Source: Flammeovirgaceae bacterium UBA2338
GTDB lineage: Bacteria; Bacteroidota; Bacteroidia; Cytophagales; Cyclobacteriaceae
Direction: 5' to 3'
DNA length: 13,461 bases
Assembly (NCBI GenBank): GCA_002344795.1
Contig: DDUM01000034.1
Coordinates: 1-13,461, forward strand
Part shown: positions 1 through 6,776 of the stretch, piece by piece
Layout of the letters: every line of letters starts with the position of its first letter
Numbering within the stretch: position 1 is the first letter of the stretch
Notes under the pieces: generated by a model
Told to the model about the DNA's origin: nothing
Seen by the model: the letters and a program-made list of their open reading frames with translations, nothing else
Databases searched by the model: none
Translations under genes and position numbers: made by a program

Positions 1-112
1 CCGCGCGCTGATCCAGCACTCCGCCCTTTTCGTCCTCGATGCGGATGCGCACCGGCAGCAGCCCATGGTCTACCGACAGCCAGATCCGGATGTTCAGCCC
101 GCCATCCTCTTC
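1..112 (-). other. High-GC foreign segment encoding a DUF3108-like C-terminal fragment
   Basis: The first ~110 bases are about 65% GC, while the next 100 are about 31% GC. Read on the minus strand, the segment is open and encodes a peptide with the core LPVRIRIEDEKGGVLDQ, preceded by NIRIWLSVD. This resembles the C-terminal part of DUF3108 periplasmic proteins of beta-proteobacteria (recognition from memory, not searched). The codons used are GC-rich (CTG, CGC, GTG, GCG), unlike anything else in the window. The boundary lies roughly between bases 104 and 120. It joins in frame to the membrane protein at 113-325. The likeliest explanation is a chimeric contig or read end rather than a true gene fusion. 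Confidence 0.6.
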
Positions 113-325
113 ACTTTGTTTTTCCCTTTTTGTATTTGATGTTCTGATAGAGACAAATGAAAAAATACAAGAAGCAGTTAAAAATAGGGCAATTACCGAT
201 GTAAGCTCATCAATAACATGGGTTTCAATTTGGCTATTGATGTGGAGTGAGGTAATCACAAAAAGGCAAAATCCAAGAAGGTTAGCAGATGTACCTAGAA
301 TATGGGGAGATGTATTGTTGGCCAT
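113..325 (-). CDS. Small integral membrane protein, 3' end replaced by foreign DNA
   Basis: An ATG at 325 opens a minus-strand frame that runs off the window start. About the first 71 residues (MANNTSPHILGTSANLLGF...) look native. Two hydrophobic segments are visible, at about residues 14-28 and 43-61, followed by a basic stretch (RTSNTKREK). This suits a small inner-membrane protein, with the rest of its normal C-terminus absent. From about residue 72 the frame enters the high-GC DUF3108-like segment, which should not be part of this gene. The start lies 40 bases downstream of the SulP transporter stop on the same strand with no hairpin between them, so the two may be co-transcribed. I do not know its function; it resembles uncharacterised short Bacteroidota membrane proteins. 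The plus-strand frame covering this region is a shadow. Confidence 0.6.
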
Positions 326-365
326 AGGTTCAATCAATTTGAGAACACAACTTAAGTCAATGGAT

Positions 366-2039
366 TCACTCTTCTGTCAGTATTGCATTGGCCCTTGTTA
401 TAGAACCGCTGATATGCCTCAATAGGTTCTTTTTTTCCAACACAGAGTAAATATCTGCTTTTTCCAAATCTTCCAGCACTTTGGCATTCACTCCTGAAAG
501 AATAATATTCACTTTTTTGCTATTGAATTGCTTGATCACTTCCTTTAGTCTGTAGATACCGGTGGCATCGATAAAGGGAACATGCCGCATCCTTAAAATA
601 AGCACCTTCGGTTTATTTTGAAGATTATTAATAGTATCCTGAAAGAGTTGTGCCACCCCAAAGAATAATGCTCCGTGTATTTCGTAGATAGCTACTCCCT
701 TTGGTAATACCGGTAATTCTTCCTCAAATAACTTCTCTCCATTCTCATTATCATCAGCTGAAGCATCTACAGCATTCTCAATGCTCATTGAGTCACTCAT
801 CCTTTTCATCACCACAAAACTGGACAGCACTATACCCACCTCAATGGCAATTACCAGATCAAAAATAACAGTAAGAAAAAAAGTGGTCAGAAGTATAAGC
901 ACATCCGAGGCGTTTCCTCTTAACAAAGACTTGAATTGGCGCCACTCGCTCATGTGATACGCCACTACCACAAGAATACCAGCCAGGGCAGCCATAGGAA
1001 TTAACTTAGCGTAGGGAGCCAGTAACAGCATAATCAAAAGCAACACCAATGCATGTGTAATCCCCGCTATGGGTGTACGCCCTCCGTTCTTTACATTGGT
1101 AGCAGTACGGGCCAAAGCACCGGTAGCTGGTATACCTCCGAACATAGCCGAAGCACAATTAGCAACACCCTGTGCTACAAGTTCAGCATTAGAACGGTGC
1201 CTTCCTCCGATCATACCATCTGAAACCACCGCAGAAAGTAACGATTCAATCCCACCAAGAAACGCAATAGCAAGTGCAGGTTGAATCAGAGCCTTTACTG
1301 TAGCTAAATCAATATGAGGCACTGAAGGCAACGAAAGGCTATTAGGGATTTCACCAAATGTAGTTTCAATGGTAGTAACAGGAAGTTGTAACCACTGGAC
1401 CAATATCGTACTCAAAAGAATGGCTACAATAGAACCAGGAATTTTAGCAGTAACCCGATGAAAGTTGAAAGCAATGAGTGCAGTTCCAGTAGCAATCGCA
1501 AAGGCTATCCAATTAATCCCATTAAAATTCAGTGCGTACAATTTCCATTTTTCGATAAAGTCTGCTGGTACAGTCTCAATAGAAAGTCCAAAAAAATCCT
1601 TTACCTGAGAAGAAAAAATAATCAGAGCAATGCCGCTGGTAAAACCAACAATAAGTGGATAAGGAATGTACTTTAAAAGATTTCCAAAACGCGCCAAGCC
1701 CATGCCCACTAACAGGAAGCCTGCCATAAAAGTGGCAATGGTCAATCCACCCACACCGTGCTCTTGTACTATTGCATATACAATTACTATAAAAGCTCCG
1801 GTAGGCCCACCAATTTGCACTCTGCTCCCTCCCAGTATACTGATAATAAGTCCAGCAACTATCGCAGTGATTAATCCCTTGTCAGGGGAAACGCCAGAAG
1901 CTATAGCAAATGCTATGGCAAGTGGAAGTGCCACAATACCTACTATCAGTCCGGCAGTTAAATCTTTAAGTAATTGTTCTTTTTTGATCCCTCCTTTTAG
2001 TAATGAGAATAACTTAGGAGTGAATTGCTTGTCTTTCAT
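366..2039 (-). CDS. SulP family inorganic anion transporter with C-terminal STAS domain
   Basis: This 557-residue inner-membrane transporter belongs to the SulP/SLC26 family, whose members move sulfate, bicarbonate, chloride or dicarboxylates. Residues 25-410 are a run of hydrophobic helices with the family hallmarks: DLTAGLIVGIVALPLAIAFA near residues 26-45, GGPTGAF at 77-83, and the conserved block around FLGGIESLLSA with acidic residue E265, then a GGIPATGALARTATN stretch at about 301-315. An acidic linker (residues 420-442) leads to a cytosolic STAS domain (about 447-550) with the DATGIYRLKE loop at 491-500. The length is normal for the family. The substrate cannot be told from sequence; bicarbonate (BicA-like), sulfate and dicarboxylate (DauA-like) remain possible. 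The 190-base upstream gap carries a candidate promoter and dyad. A small membrane protein follows 40 bases downstream. Confidence 0.95.
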   Translation of the reverse strand: MKDKQFTPKLFSLLKGGIKKEQLLKDLTAGLIVGIVALPLAIAFAIASGVSPDKGLITAIVAGLIISILGGSRVQIGGPTGAFIVIVYAIVQEHGVGGLTIATFMAGFLLVGMGLARFGNLLKYIPYPLIVGFTSGIALIIFSSQVKDFFGLSIETVPADFIEKWKLYALNFNGINWIAFAIATGTALIAFNFHRVTAKIPGSIVAILLSTILVQWLQLPVTTIETTFGEIPNSLSLPSVPHIDLATVKALIQPALAIAFLGGIESLLSAVVSDGMIGGRHRSNAELVAQGVANCASAMFGGIPATGALARTATNVKNGGRTPIAGITHALVLLLIMLLLAPYAKLIPMAALAGILVVVAYHMSEWRQFKSLLRGNASDVLILLTTFFLTVIFDLVIAIEVGIVLSSFVVMKRMSDSMSIENAVDASADDNENGEKLFEEELPVLPKGVAIYEIHGALFFGVAQLFQDTINNLQNKPKVLILRMRHVPFIDATGIYRLKEVIKQFNSKKVNIILSGVNAKVLEDLEKADIYSVLEKKNLLRHISGSITRANAILTEE

Positions 2040-2144
2040 CTACTGAATGTTCCTATAACCTATAAATAGAGTACGTGTAGATGGTAAACGAATGGCTGAG
2101 TGTTTCGTAAGTAGATTAAACGAATATTTCATCCCCACCCAGGT

Positions 2145-2167
2145 GCACGTAACGTGCTTCAAAGATA
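2145..2167 (-). promoter_or_regulatory. Candidate SulP promoter -7 box with an adjacent dyad
   Basis: On the minus strand TATCTTTG (2160-2167) matches the Bacteroidota -7 consensus TAnnTTTG. Two bases after it begins a perfect 6-bp dyad, GCACGT-t-ACGTGC (2145-2157), placed where transcription would start. That position suits a repressor operator or a leader hairpin. The SulP start codon lies about 105 bases further on, so the leader would be long. No convincing -33 TTTG box is visible. Confidence 0.35.
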
Positions 2168-2183
2168 ATGCTATTATTGAAAT

Positions 2184-2223
2184 ACTCATTCCGACTCTTC
2201 AAATAGGAAAAGCCGGAATGAGT
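2184..2223 (-). terminator. Hairpin terminator after the M28 peptidase gene
   Basis: Starting 8 bases past the peptidase stop there is an inverted repeat with arms ACTCATTCCG and CGGAATGAGT, 10 bp perfect, extendable to 13 bp with one G-U pair, around a loop of about 14 bases. It is followed on the minus strand by ATTTCAATAATAG, a weak T-rich tail. The position suits termination of the peptidase transcript before the SulP promoter. Confidence 0.55.
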
Positions 2224-2230
2224 CTTAAAT

Positions 2231-3775
2231 CTAGTTCTGCCCTCCGTTGCGGTTAGGACTCCTTTGTGCAGGCCATGTCATCTGCTCACCTGTACGACTA
2301 TTAATTGGAAGAACAGACTTTTCTCTGGATGTCTTCTCAGGATCTTCACTGGCCATATAGGTAAGGATGGCTGTGAGAATTGCATTGTTGCGCACATCAT
2401 CAAAGACAATTTTATCATAAGTATCCAGATTGGTGTGCCAGGTGTACGTGCCATAACTCCAATTTAAAGAACTTAAAGAAAAGGCTGGCGCACCTGCTGC
2501 CACAAAAGAAGCGTAATCGGAACCACCGCCACCTGGTCTGCCGGGGAATTCCGTTTCAATGTGTTGAGTGATATCCTCTGGCACAGCTGCCAACCAGCGT
2601 CCTAAATAATCATACGCATGAAGAAATCCCTGTCCTGAAATATTTACTACCCTGCCTGTTCCGTTGTCCTGATTAAACAAGGCTTGTAAGCCCTTCACCA
2701 CTTCCGGGCGATCTTCTACAAATGCACGAGATCCATTCAACCCCTGCTCCTCACTGCCCCAATGACCAACAATAATTGTTCGCTTAGGGTTAGGATAAAT
2801 CTTTTTAAGAATCCTTGCGGCTTCCATCATAGTAAGTGTCCCTGTGCCATTATCCGTAGCGCCTGTACCTCCGTCCCACGAATCGAAGTGAGCAGAAAGA
2901 ACGATATATTCATTAGGAAGCTCCTTACCAGGGATAGTAGCAATGGTATTGAAGGTAGGCACGGTCCCTAAATCTCTCGATTGTGCCAATACCTTAATCA
3001 CAGGTTTGTCTCCTTTTTCCGTCATGCGGTACAACAATCCATAATCTTCAAGTGACACATCTATGACAGGGATCTTTTCTGTATTGGCACTGAAAATCTT
3101 ATTAGCACCAAAACCTTTCGACCAGCGGGACTGCACAATGCCTACCGCACCTGCTTTCTCCAGTACCTTATTGATGTCACGGCCTTGTCCCATATTACTC
3201 AGGTTCTTATCCCATTGATCTGTAAGCTCATCTCTTTGCTTTTTCATTTTGGCAAACGACTCCTCGGTGGCAAACTCTTCCCAATTGTAATCCGGCCGGC
3301 CAGTAGGTTGTGGCATAGACACCAATACAAACTTACCTTTTACATTCGGCAGCCAGTTCTTAAAGGCAACTGAATCATTTACTGTAGGTAATGTAATGGT
3401 TGCTGCTGTTGTACCATTCTTAGGTGTGGCAGGGCTCCATGCCAATTGCATTCCTTGCAACGACACTACCCGTGGTGAAACCAAATCGATATGGGTAATG
3501 CCCCGCTCCCATCCTCTCCACTTTCCCCACTCTTCATTCTTCGCTTCTATGCCCCAAGACTTGTATTTTTCAACTGCCCAATCATGGGCAGCTTTCATCT
3601 GTGGGGTACCTACCAGACGTGGACCAATGACATCCATCAACTGGTGTGCCAGATTCTCCAGTTGAGAGTTATCAGTACCCTCTGCAACAATTTTATTAAC
3701 GGTTTCGCTTTGTTGAGCAAAAGATATTTGCGTAATCAAAAACAGCACGAAAAACGACTTTAATACTCTATTCAT
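2231..3775 (-). CDS. Secreted M28 family zinc aminopeptidase
   Basis: This 514-residue exported protein has a signal peptide at residues 1-20 (cleavage after SFA, before QQ). The M28 co-catalytic two-zinc site is visible: H296 in SAHFDSW, the bridging D308 in GATDNGTG, the catalytic and ligand glutamates E342/E343 in WGSEEQGLNGS, D370 in FNQDNGTG, and H447 in TWHTNLDTYDK. A protease-associated-like insert occupies roughly residues 120-270, between the N-terminal region and the metal-binding core. These enzymes release N-terminal amino acids or dipeptides from peptides in the periplasm or outside the cell, so a role in peptide scavenging is likely. The gene is monocistronic, with a strong hairpin after it and its own promoter region before it. 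No C-terminal T9SS sorting domain is visible; the tail (PNRNGGQN) is short and polar. Confidence 0.95.
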   Translation of the reverse strand: MNRVLKSFFVLFLITQISFAQQSETVNKIVAEGTDNSQLENLAHQLMDVIGPRLVGTPQMKAAHDWAVEKYKSWGIEAKNEEWGKWRGWERGITHIDLVSPRVVSLQGMQLAWSPATPKNGTTAATITLPTVNDSVAFKNWLPNVKGKFVLVSMPQPTGRPDYNWEEFATEESFAKMKKQRDELTDQWDKNLSNMGQGRDINKVLEKAGAVGIVQSRWSKGFGANKIFSANTEKIPVIDVSLEDYGLLYRMTEKGDKPVIKVLAQSRDLGTVPTFNTIATIPGKELPNEYIVLSAHFDSWDGGTGATDNGTGTLTMMEAARILKKIYPNPKRTIIVGHWGSEEQGLNGSRAFVEDRPEVVKGLQALFNQDNGTGRVVNISGQGFLHAYDYLGRWLAAVPEDITQHIETEFPGRPGGGGSDYASFVAAGAPAFSLSSLNWSYGTYTWHTNLDTYDKIVFDDVRNNAILTAILTYMASEDPEKTSREKSVLPINSRTGEQMTWPAQRSPNRNGGQN

Positions 3776-3807
3776 TATTAATTGTTTAGTAAAACCTTAT
3801 GACCGCC

Positions 3808-3845
3808 CTAAAATATACATTTAATTCTCATTTAGAAATGAGAAT
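3808..3845 (-). promoter_or_regulatory. Promoter region of the M28 peptidase with a perfect dyad
   Basis: On the minus strand TATTTTAG (3808-3815), a one-base variant of TAnnTTTG, lies 32 bases before the ATG. Upstream, 3824-3845 is a perfect 10-bp inverted repeat, ATTCTCATTT-ag-AAATGAGAAT, overlapping where the -33 element should be, so it is a candidate operator. The leader contains TTTTACTAAAC shortly before the start codon, a feature shared with the gene at 12470-13417. Confidence 0.4.
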
Positions 3846-3977
3846 GGGGAATGTGGTTACTTTCCTATTTTATGGTGTTTATTCAGGCAATAATATTAAT
3901 TGAAAGCTGACTATTCGCCCTCGAATTGCTTTTCCTTTTATCCCTACTCCATTTTCGGGTTTAAACAAGGCATTTAT

Positions 3978-3985
3978 TAACTTTG
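3978..3985 (+). promoter_or_regulatory. -7 promoter box of the DUF3365 gene
   Basis: TAACTTTG is an exact TAnnTTTG match ending 21 bases before the ATG at 4007. A weak -33-like TTTTCG lies 20 bases upstream (3952-3957). The spacing to the start codon is almost the same as for the genes starting at 6067 and 10714. Confidence 0.55.
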
Positions 3986-4006
3986 TGATAACCTACCACC
4001 CTATCC

Positions 4007-4609
4007 ATGAGCAAAATTCTTTCGTACTTTACCTTACTCTTACTGCTGATAATAAGTACAGTGGCTTGTAGACCTAAAACCACCAATACGCCAATAGCGC
4101 ATCCGGCAGAAATAAATTATACCTCACTGGGAGACAGCATCAGCATGGTTGCACAACAGGCATTGATGGGACAACTCATGAGAGCCATGGAAGAAGGGGG
4201 TTCCACCCACGCTGTTAATTTTTGTAGTGAACGGGCTATACCCATAACCGATTCTCTGAGCAAAAAATACAATTGTGAAATCAAAAGGGTGGCATTGGGC
4301 AACAGAAATCCTGACAACAGGCTAACAGCCGCAGACCAAAAGATTTATGATTCCTATATTCAGTCCCTGGAAGATAGTATTGTACTAGAATCTAAGGTGG
4401 TGGAGCAACAAAATGAGATGCTGTTTTACAAACCCATTGTATTAGGAATGCCTGCCTGTTTGCAATGTCATGGGAAAAATGATGAGATCAATCCCGCTAC
4501 GCGTGCCGCTATACAATCTAAGTACCCGGAAGACAAGGCCACTGGTTTCAGTATGGGAGAATTGAGAGGGATGTGGAAGATTAGCTTTCCCGCCACAACT
4601 GATAATTAA
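4007..4609 (+). CDS. DUF3365 (Tll0287-like) c-type haem lipoprotein
   Basis: This 200-residue protein has a lipoprotein signal: a hydrophobic stretch at residues 8-18, then STVAC with the lipidated Cys at 21. A single c-type haem motif CLQCH occupies residues 151-155 within YKPIVLGMPACLQCHG, the signature of the DUF3365/Tll0287-like domain. The upstream RNPDNRL motif (100-106) is also characteristic. Family members bind one haem and are thought to act as redox or haem-based sensors. This one stands alone with no kinase or GGDEF output domain, so it is probably a membrane-tethered periplasmic redox or sensing protein. It is the only clear plus-strand gene in the window and is transcribed divergently from the M28 peptidase. 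Two further cysteines (C73 and C90) lie before the haem motif. Its precise partner is unknown. Confidence 0.9.
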   Translation: MSKILSYFTLLLLLIISTVACRPKTTNTPIAHPAEINYTSLGDSISMVAQQALMGQLMRAMEEGGSTHAVNFCSERAIPITDSLSKKYNCEIKRVALGNRNPDNRLTAADQKIYDSYIQSLEDSIVLESKVVEQQNEMLFYKPIVLGMPACLQCHGKNDEINPATRAAIQSKYPEDKATGFSMGELRGMWKISFPATTDN

Positions 4610-4675
4610 ATAGCTTCTTTAACAATACTTCACTTTACGATTGGTGATTGCTCCAATTTCCAGGGGTAAAACAAC

Positions 4676-4715
4676 AAAGTAAAAAAGGAAGGACACACTT
4701 CTGCATCCTTACTTT
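4676..4715 (+). terminator. Weak hairpin between convergent genes
   Basis: AAAGTAA (4676-4682) pairs with TTACTTT (4709-4715), with an inner GGA/TCC match separated by an A-rich bulge. It is followed by TTG. It lies between the convergent ends of the DUF3365 gene and the small secreted protein gene, so it could act in either direction. The imperfect stem makes this a low-confidence terminator. Confidence 0.25.
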
Positions 4716-4742
4716 TGTCGGCAAACCCTATCTTTTGATAGA

Positions 4743-5099
4743 CTATAGTCCCCTGCTTTGCGTTTCACCGGATTTTTCTATTCCTCTGGCGTGCTGCAAT
4801 GTACCACTAGGGCTGTATTGAATTTCAATTTTGTTGCCGTCTTTCTTTTGATGGAATATATAGGCGATTGGTTTTAAAAGAACTGGTGTACCAATCCCGG
4901 TAGCCGACTTCAAGTACCGAAGAGACCAGGACCCTGCATCCGGAGCCAGGTCAAATTCGTTATTCAGAGAAAACTGTACTATTGCAGGAACCTCATCCTG
5001 TCTCACTTTCTTCACTTTCTCCATTCCATTTCCACTCTGCGCAAAAATTAATCCCGCAGACAGCAACCAGATGGCTGCTACTAACATAAGCTTTTTCAT
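4743..5099 (-). CDS. Small secreted protein of unknown function
   Basis: This 118-residue protein has a clear signal peptide (MKKLMLVAAIWLLSAGLIFA, cleavage before QS at residue 21). The mature part is about 98 residues, with the core KVRQDEVPAIVQFSLNNEFD followed by an aromatic SWSLRYL and a strand IEIQYSPSGTL. The pattern of an acidic residue, Pro and an amphipathic helix followed by aromatic strands recalls PepSY-like/BLIP-fold periplasmic proteins of Bacteroidota, but the match is too weak to assign. It would be a free periplasmic or secreted protein, as no lipobox is present. It ends convergently with the DUF3365 gene and is preceded by a dyad and a long non-coding region. I do not recognise a function. 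Confidence 0.7.
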   Translation of the reverse strand: MKKLMLVAAIWLLSAGLIFAQSGNGMEKVKKVRQDEVPAIVQFSLNNEFDLAPDAGSWSLRYLKSATGIGTPVLLKPIAYIFHQKKDGNKIEIQYSPSGTLQHARGIEKSGETQSRGL

Positions 5100-5122
5100 G
5101 ACCCTAAAATTTTATCGTTTAG

Positions 5123-5145
5123 TAAAACATTAACTAAATGTTTTA
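5123..5145. promoter_or_regulatory. Dyad upstream of the small secreted protein gene
   Basis: TAAAACATT-aacta-AATGTTTTA is a perfect 9-bp inverted repeat around 5 bases, starting 24 bases before the ATG at 5099. Outer GTTT/AAAC arms (5118-5148) extend it with a small bulge. It is a candidate operator or leader hairpin. No good -7 box is visible here. Confidence 0.35.
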
Positions 5146-5229
5146 AACTGGCCAGCTTAATTCACATGTTTAATAACTGGTTAACGTCAGAATTAGTTTA
5201 GGGTAATCCCCATTTTATTTTAAATATTA

Positions 5230-5430
5230 CACGAGGCGAGGTAATCGGAGATGAGTAGCGTTTTTCTGGGACGAGCTGATATTCACCAATACCCAGGAAT
5301 CACCACACTACATTGTTACCTATCTGGATAGGGCGATCCTGTGATGAAGGCTGTAAGATGAAAAGTCTTGTAGTTCTATAGGCAAGCAGGCGAATAGTAT
5401 ACCAATACCTAAAACGTGGAGAAGGATCAG
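5230..5430 (+). ncRNA. Candidate structured RNA, possibly a group II intron remnant
   Basis: This stretch has no ORF and a G-rich, RNA-like composition unlike the flanks. Read on the plus strand it forms a series of local stems with G-U pairs: TTCTGGG with CCCAGGAA (about 5263-5300), CCTAT-ctgg-ATAGG (about 5319-5332), AAGGCT with AGTCTT (about 5347-5369), CTTG with CAAG (about 5368-5386), and GTAT-acca-ATAC (about 5397-5408). Segments such as CCTGTGATGAAGGCTGT and AAAACGTGGAGAAGG recall the non-coding domains of bacterial group II introns. That is recognition from memory. No reverse transcriptase frame or domain V is present, so it would be a relic. Alternatively it is a long leader for the minus-strand gene starting at 5099. 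The strand is tentative. Confidence 0.3.
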
Positions 5431-5432
5431 AA

Positions 5433-5464
5433 TTGCCCGTTAGTATTATAATACCAACGGGCAA
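5433..5464 (-). terminator. Near-perfect 32-bp palindrome after the barrel protein gene
   Basis: TTGCCCGTT and AACGGGCAA arms continue into AGTATTATAATACC, so 15 of 16 arm positions pair and the remaining one is an A/C mismatch. It starts 12 bases beyond the stop of the outer-membrane protein gene and is followed on the minus strand by ATTCTGATCC. The position suits a transcript end, although the T-tract is short. It could also be an mRNA-stabilising hairpin or part of the structured element to its left. Confidence 0.55.
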
Positions 5465-5476
5465 AGGATACTGGGA

Positions 5477-6067
5477 TTATCTGTTTATATAAGCGTAAAG
5501 TCCGATACCAATCACAATTCCGGAGTTGATTTGTTTGGTGTTGGATCCCTTTGATTTTTGGGTGTTGTGAGCATATCCCAGTTGAGGTTCAAAAGAAATA
5601 GCATCGCTGATAAAATAAGAATATCCACCAAGCAATGACCACCCACCCAAGTTAACGGTAGATTCTGTGGTGGTTCCGTTATTTGTATTCTTGGTTTTGT
5701 TCGATCCCACACGAATAGACCCCTGAACATAGATGTTGTCAAAGTAATACCTGGCCTGAGGGGTCAATCCAAAACCTAAAGAGGTAGATTTGTCCGAAGA
5801 TCCGTCTGGTTTATAAGACGAGGTACTGATTTGCAAACCTGTACCCACGGCCAGATTGTCGATTACAAAATAAGCCGCCTGGGGCTCAATAGAAAAACTG
5901 GAAAATTTTCCAAGGGTACTGGTTGTGCTTCCTGTTTTCAATTTACTGGTGGTGAAGGAGCTGGACAGGTTGCTGCTCCCTCCAACAATAAAACCACCTT
6001 GATTAAACTGGGCAAAAGAAGTGCTTGCCATTATTGCTCCAAAAATTACTAAAATCAGTTTTTTCAT
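5477..6067 (-). CDS. Small outer-membrane beta-barrel protein
   Basis: This 196-residue protein has a signal peptide at residues 1-19 (MKKLILVIFGAIMASTSFA, cleavage before QF). The mature chain is Gly/Ser/Thr-rich with alternating hydrophobic strands typical of an 8-stranded barrel: FIVGGSSNLSSSF, FSIEPQAAYFVI, LAVGTGLQIST, GFGLTPQARYYF, YVQGSIRVGS, SLLGGYSYFI, ISFEPQLGYA, and a final SGIVIGIGLYAYINR. Serine-rich linkers would form the loops. It fits the OmpA/OmpW-like or 'porin family' outer membrane beta-barrel proteins common in Bacteroidota. There is no peptidoglycan-binding domain. The function is not predictable beyond a surface structural or adaptive role. It has its own promoter box 22 bases upstream and a palindrome downstream, so it is monocistronic. 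Confidence 0.85.
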   Translation of the reverse strand: MKKLILVIFGAIMASTSFAQFNQGGFIVGGSSNLSSSFTTSKLKTGSTTSTLGKFSSFSIEPQAAYFVIDNLAVGTGLQISTSSYKPDGSSDKSTSLGFGLTPQARYYFDNIYVQGSIRVGSNKTKNTNNGTTTESTVNLGGWSLLGGYSYFISDAISFEPQLGYAHNTQKSKGSNTKQINSGIVIGIGLYAYINR

Positions 6068-6089
6068 ATAACAGTAAATAAATTTGGCG

Positions 6090-6097
6090 CAAAACTA
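6090..6097 (-). promoter_or_regulatory. -7 promoter box of the barrel protein gene
   Basis: On the minus strand TAGTTTTG is an exact TAnnTTTG match whose 3' end is 22 bases from the ATG at 6067. The -33 position holds only T-rich sequence (TTTTTTAG), so the assignment rests on the -7 box and the spacing shared with two other genes in the window. Confidence 0.5.
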
Positions 6098-6218
6098 TAG
6101 AATAAAAGCGAACTAAAAAACAATCTTCAACAGACCGCTTAATTAATCGGTAGATCACTAGATTTCTGATTTGCCAGGAGTATTTCCCCAACTTGTAGAC
6201 TTATACCCTAAGCACGTG

Positions 6219-6704
6219 TCACGTTGAGTGAAACCGATAGTGCAACTCGCGTACCTTCTCAGCAAGATCAGGAAAAGGGCCTTCAACTATTTGATTGGGA
6301 ACAATATCCTGAATGGGTAATGGTTGTACCGGAGAGGCCGGAAGGTCCAAGTCTTTGAGCCAGAAAACCAATTGCTCAGAAGAACTTGCGTACACAATGC
6401 GACCTAGCCCTGCCCAACCATGAGCGGCAGCACACATCGGACAATGTTCACCCGAAGTGTAAACGGTTGCCTCTGCCCTGTCTTCAGCACTCAGGTTTTC
6501 AGCAGCCCATAGTGCAATCCTTAATTCCGGATGGCGTGTTCTGTCTCCAGAAGTCACCACATGATTGCGGTCTTCCAACAAAACAACGCCATCCGCAGAT
6601 ACAAGCACAGAGCCAAACGGCTCATCACCTGCGTGAAGTGCCTCAGTTGCCAATTCTACGCAGCGGTTTAAATGCTCTAAATCTTCATCATTTAACATAA
6701 TCAT
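6219..6704 (-). CDS. Nucleoside/CMP-dCMP deaminase superfamily enzyme
   Basis: This 161-residue cytosolic zinc hydrolase is of the cytidine/deoxycytidylate deaminase fold. The zinc site is complete: RHPELR with H58 as ligand and E60 as the proton shuttle, and GEHCPMC with C88 and C91 as ligands. The N-terminal strand contains the substrate-loop motif GDEPFGSVLV. Family members deaminate free nucleobases or nucleosides (guanine, cytosine, adenosine) or tRNA adenosine. HPE instead of HAE, and EHCPMC instead of EPCPMC, place this one away from tRNA-editing TadA and nearer stand-alone nucleoside deaminases; the substrate is unknown. The gene looks richer in GC than its right-hand neighbours, which could reflect transfer. 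The start at MIMLND is uncertain by two codons. A half-copy of the dispersed hairpin repeat sits in its leader. Confidence 0.9.
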   Translation of the reverse strand: MIMLNDEDLEHLNRCVELATEALHAGDEPFGSVLVSADGVVLLEDRNHVVTSGDRTRHPELRIALWAAENLSAEDRAEATVYTSGEHCPMCAAAHGWAGLGRIVYASSSEQLVFWLKDLDLPASPVQPLPIQDIVPNQIVEGPFPDLAEKVRELHYRFHST

Positions 6705-6718
6705 CTCACAATTAGGAG

Positions 6719-6737
6719 GAACACCAACAAAGGCTAA
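6719..6737 (-). repeat. Half-copy of the twin-hairpin repeat
   Basis: On the minus strand the sequence TTAGCCTTTGTTGGTGTTC matches the left end of the repeat (CTAGCTTTTGTTGGTGTTC) with two differences. It is in the opposite orientation to the full copies and lies 15 bases before the deaminase start. The matching right half is missing. Confidence 0.4.
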
Positions 6738-6776
6738 GGGTAATTCTTCATTTAGAATATTTTTACGCCTCCATAA

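Noticed and set aside
39..425. Plus-strand open frame of 128 codons
   Set aside because: It is antisense to the membrane-protein/DUF3108 hybrid and to the end of the SulP gene. It has no protein-like pattern, while the minus-strand frame does.
1666..2046. Plus-strand open frame of 126 codons
   Set aside because: It lies opposite the strongly conserved N-terminal helices of the SulP transporter and is a shadow frame.
6713..6720. AGGAGGA on the plus strand as a ribosome binding site
   Set aside because: No start codon with an open frame follows; the region is the leader of the minus-strand deaminase gene.
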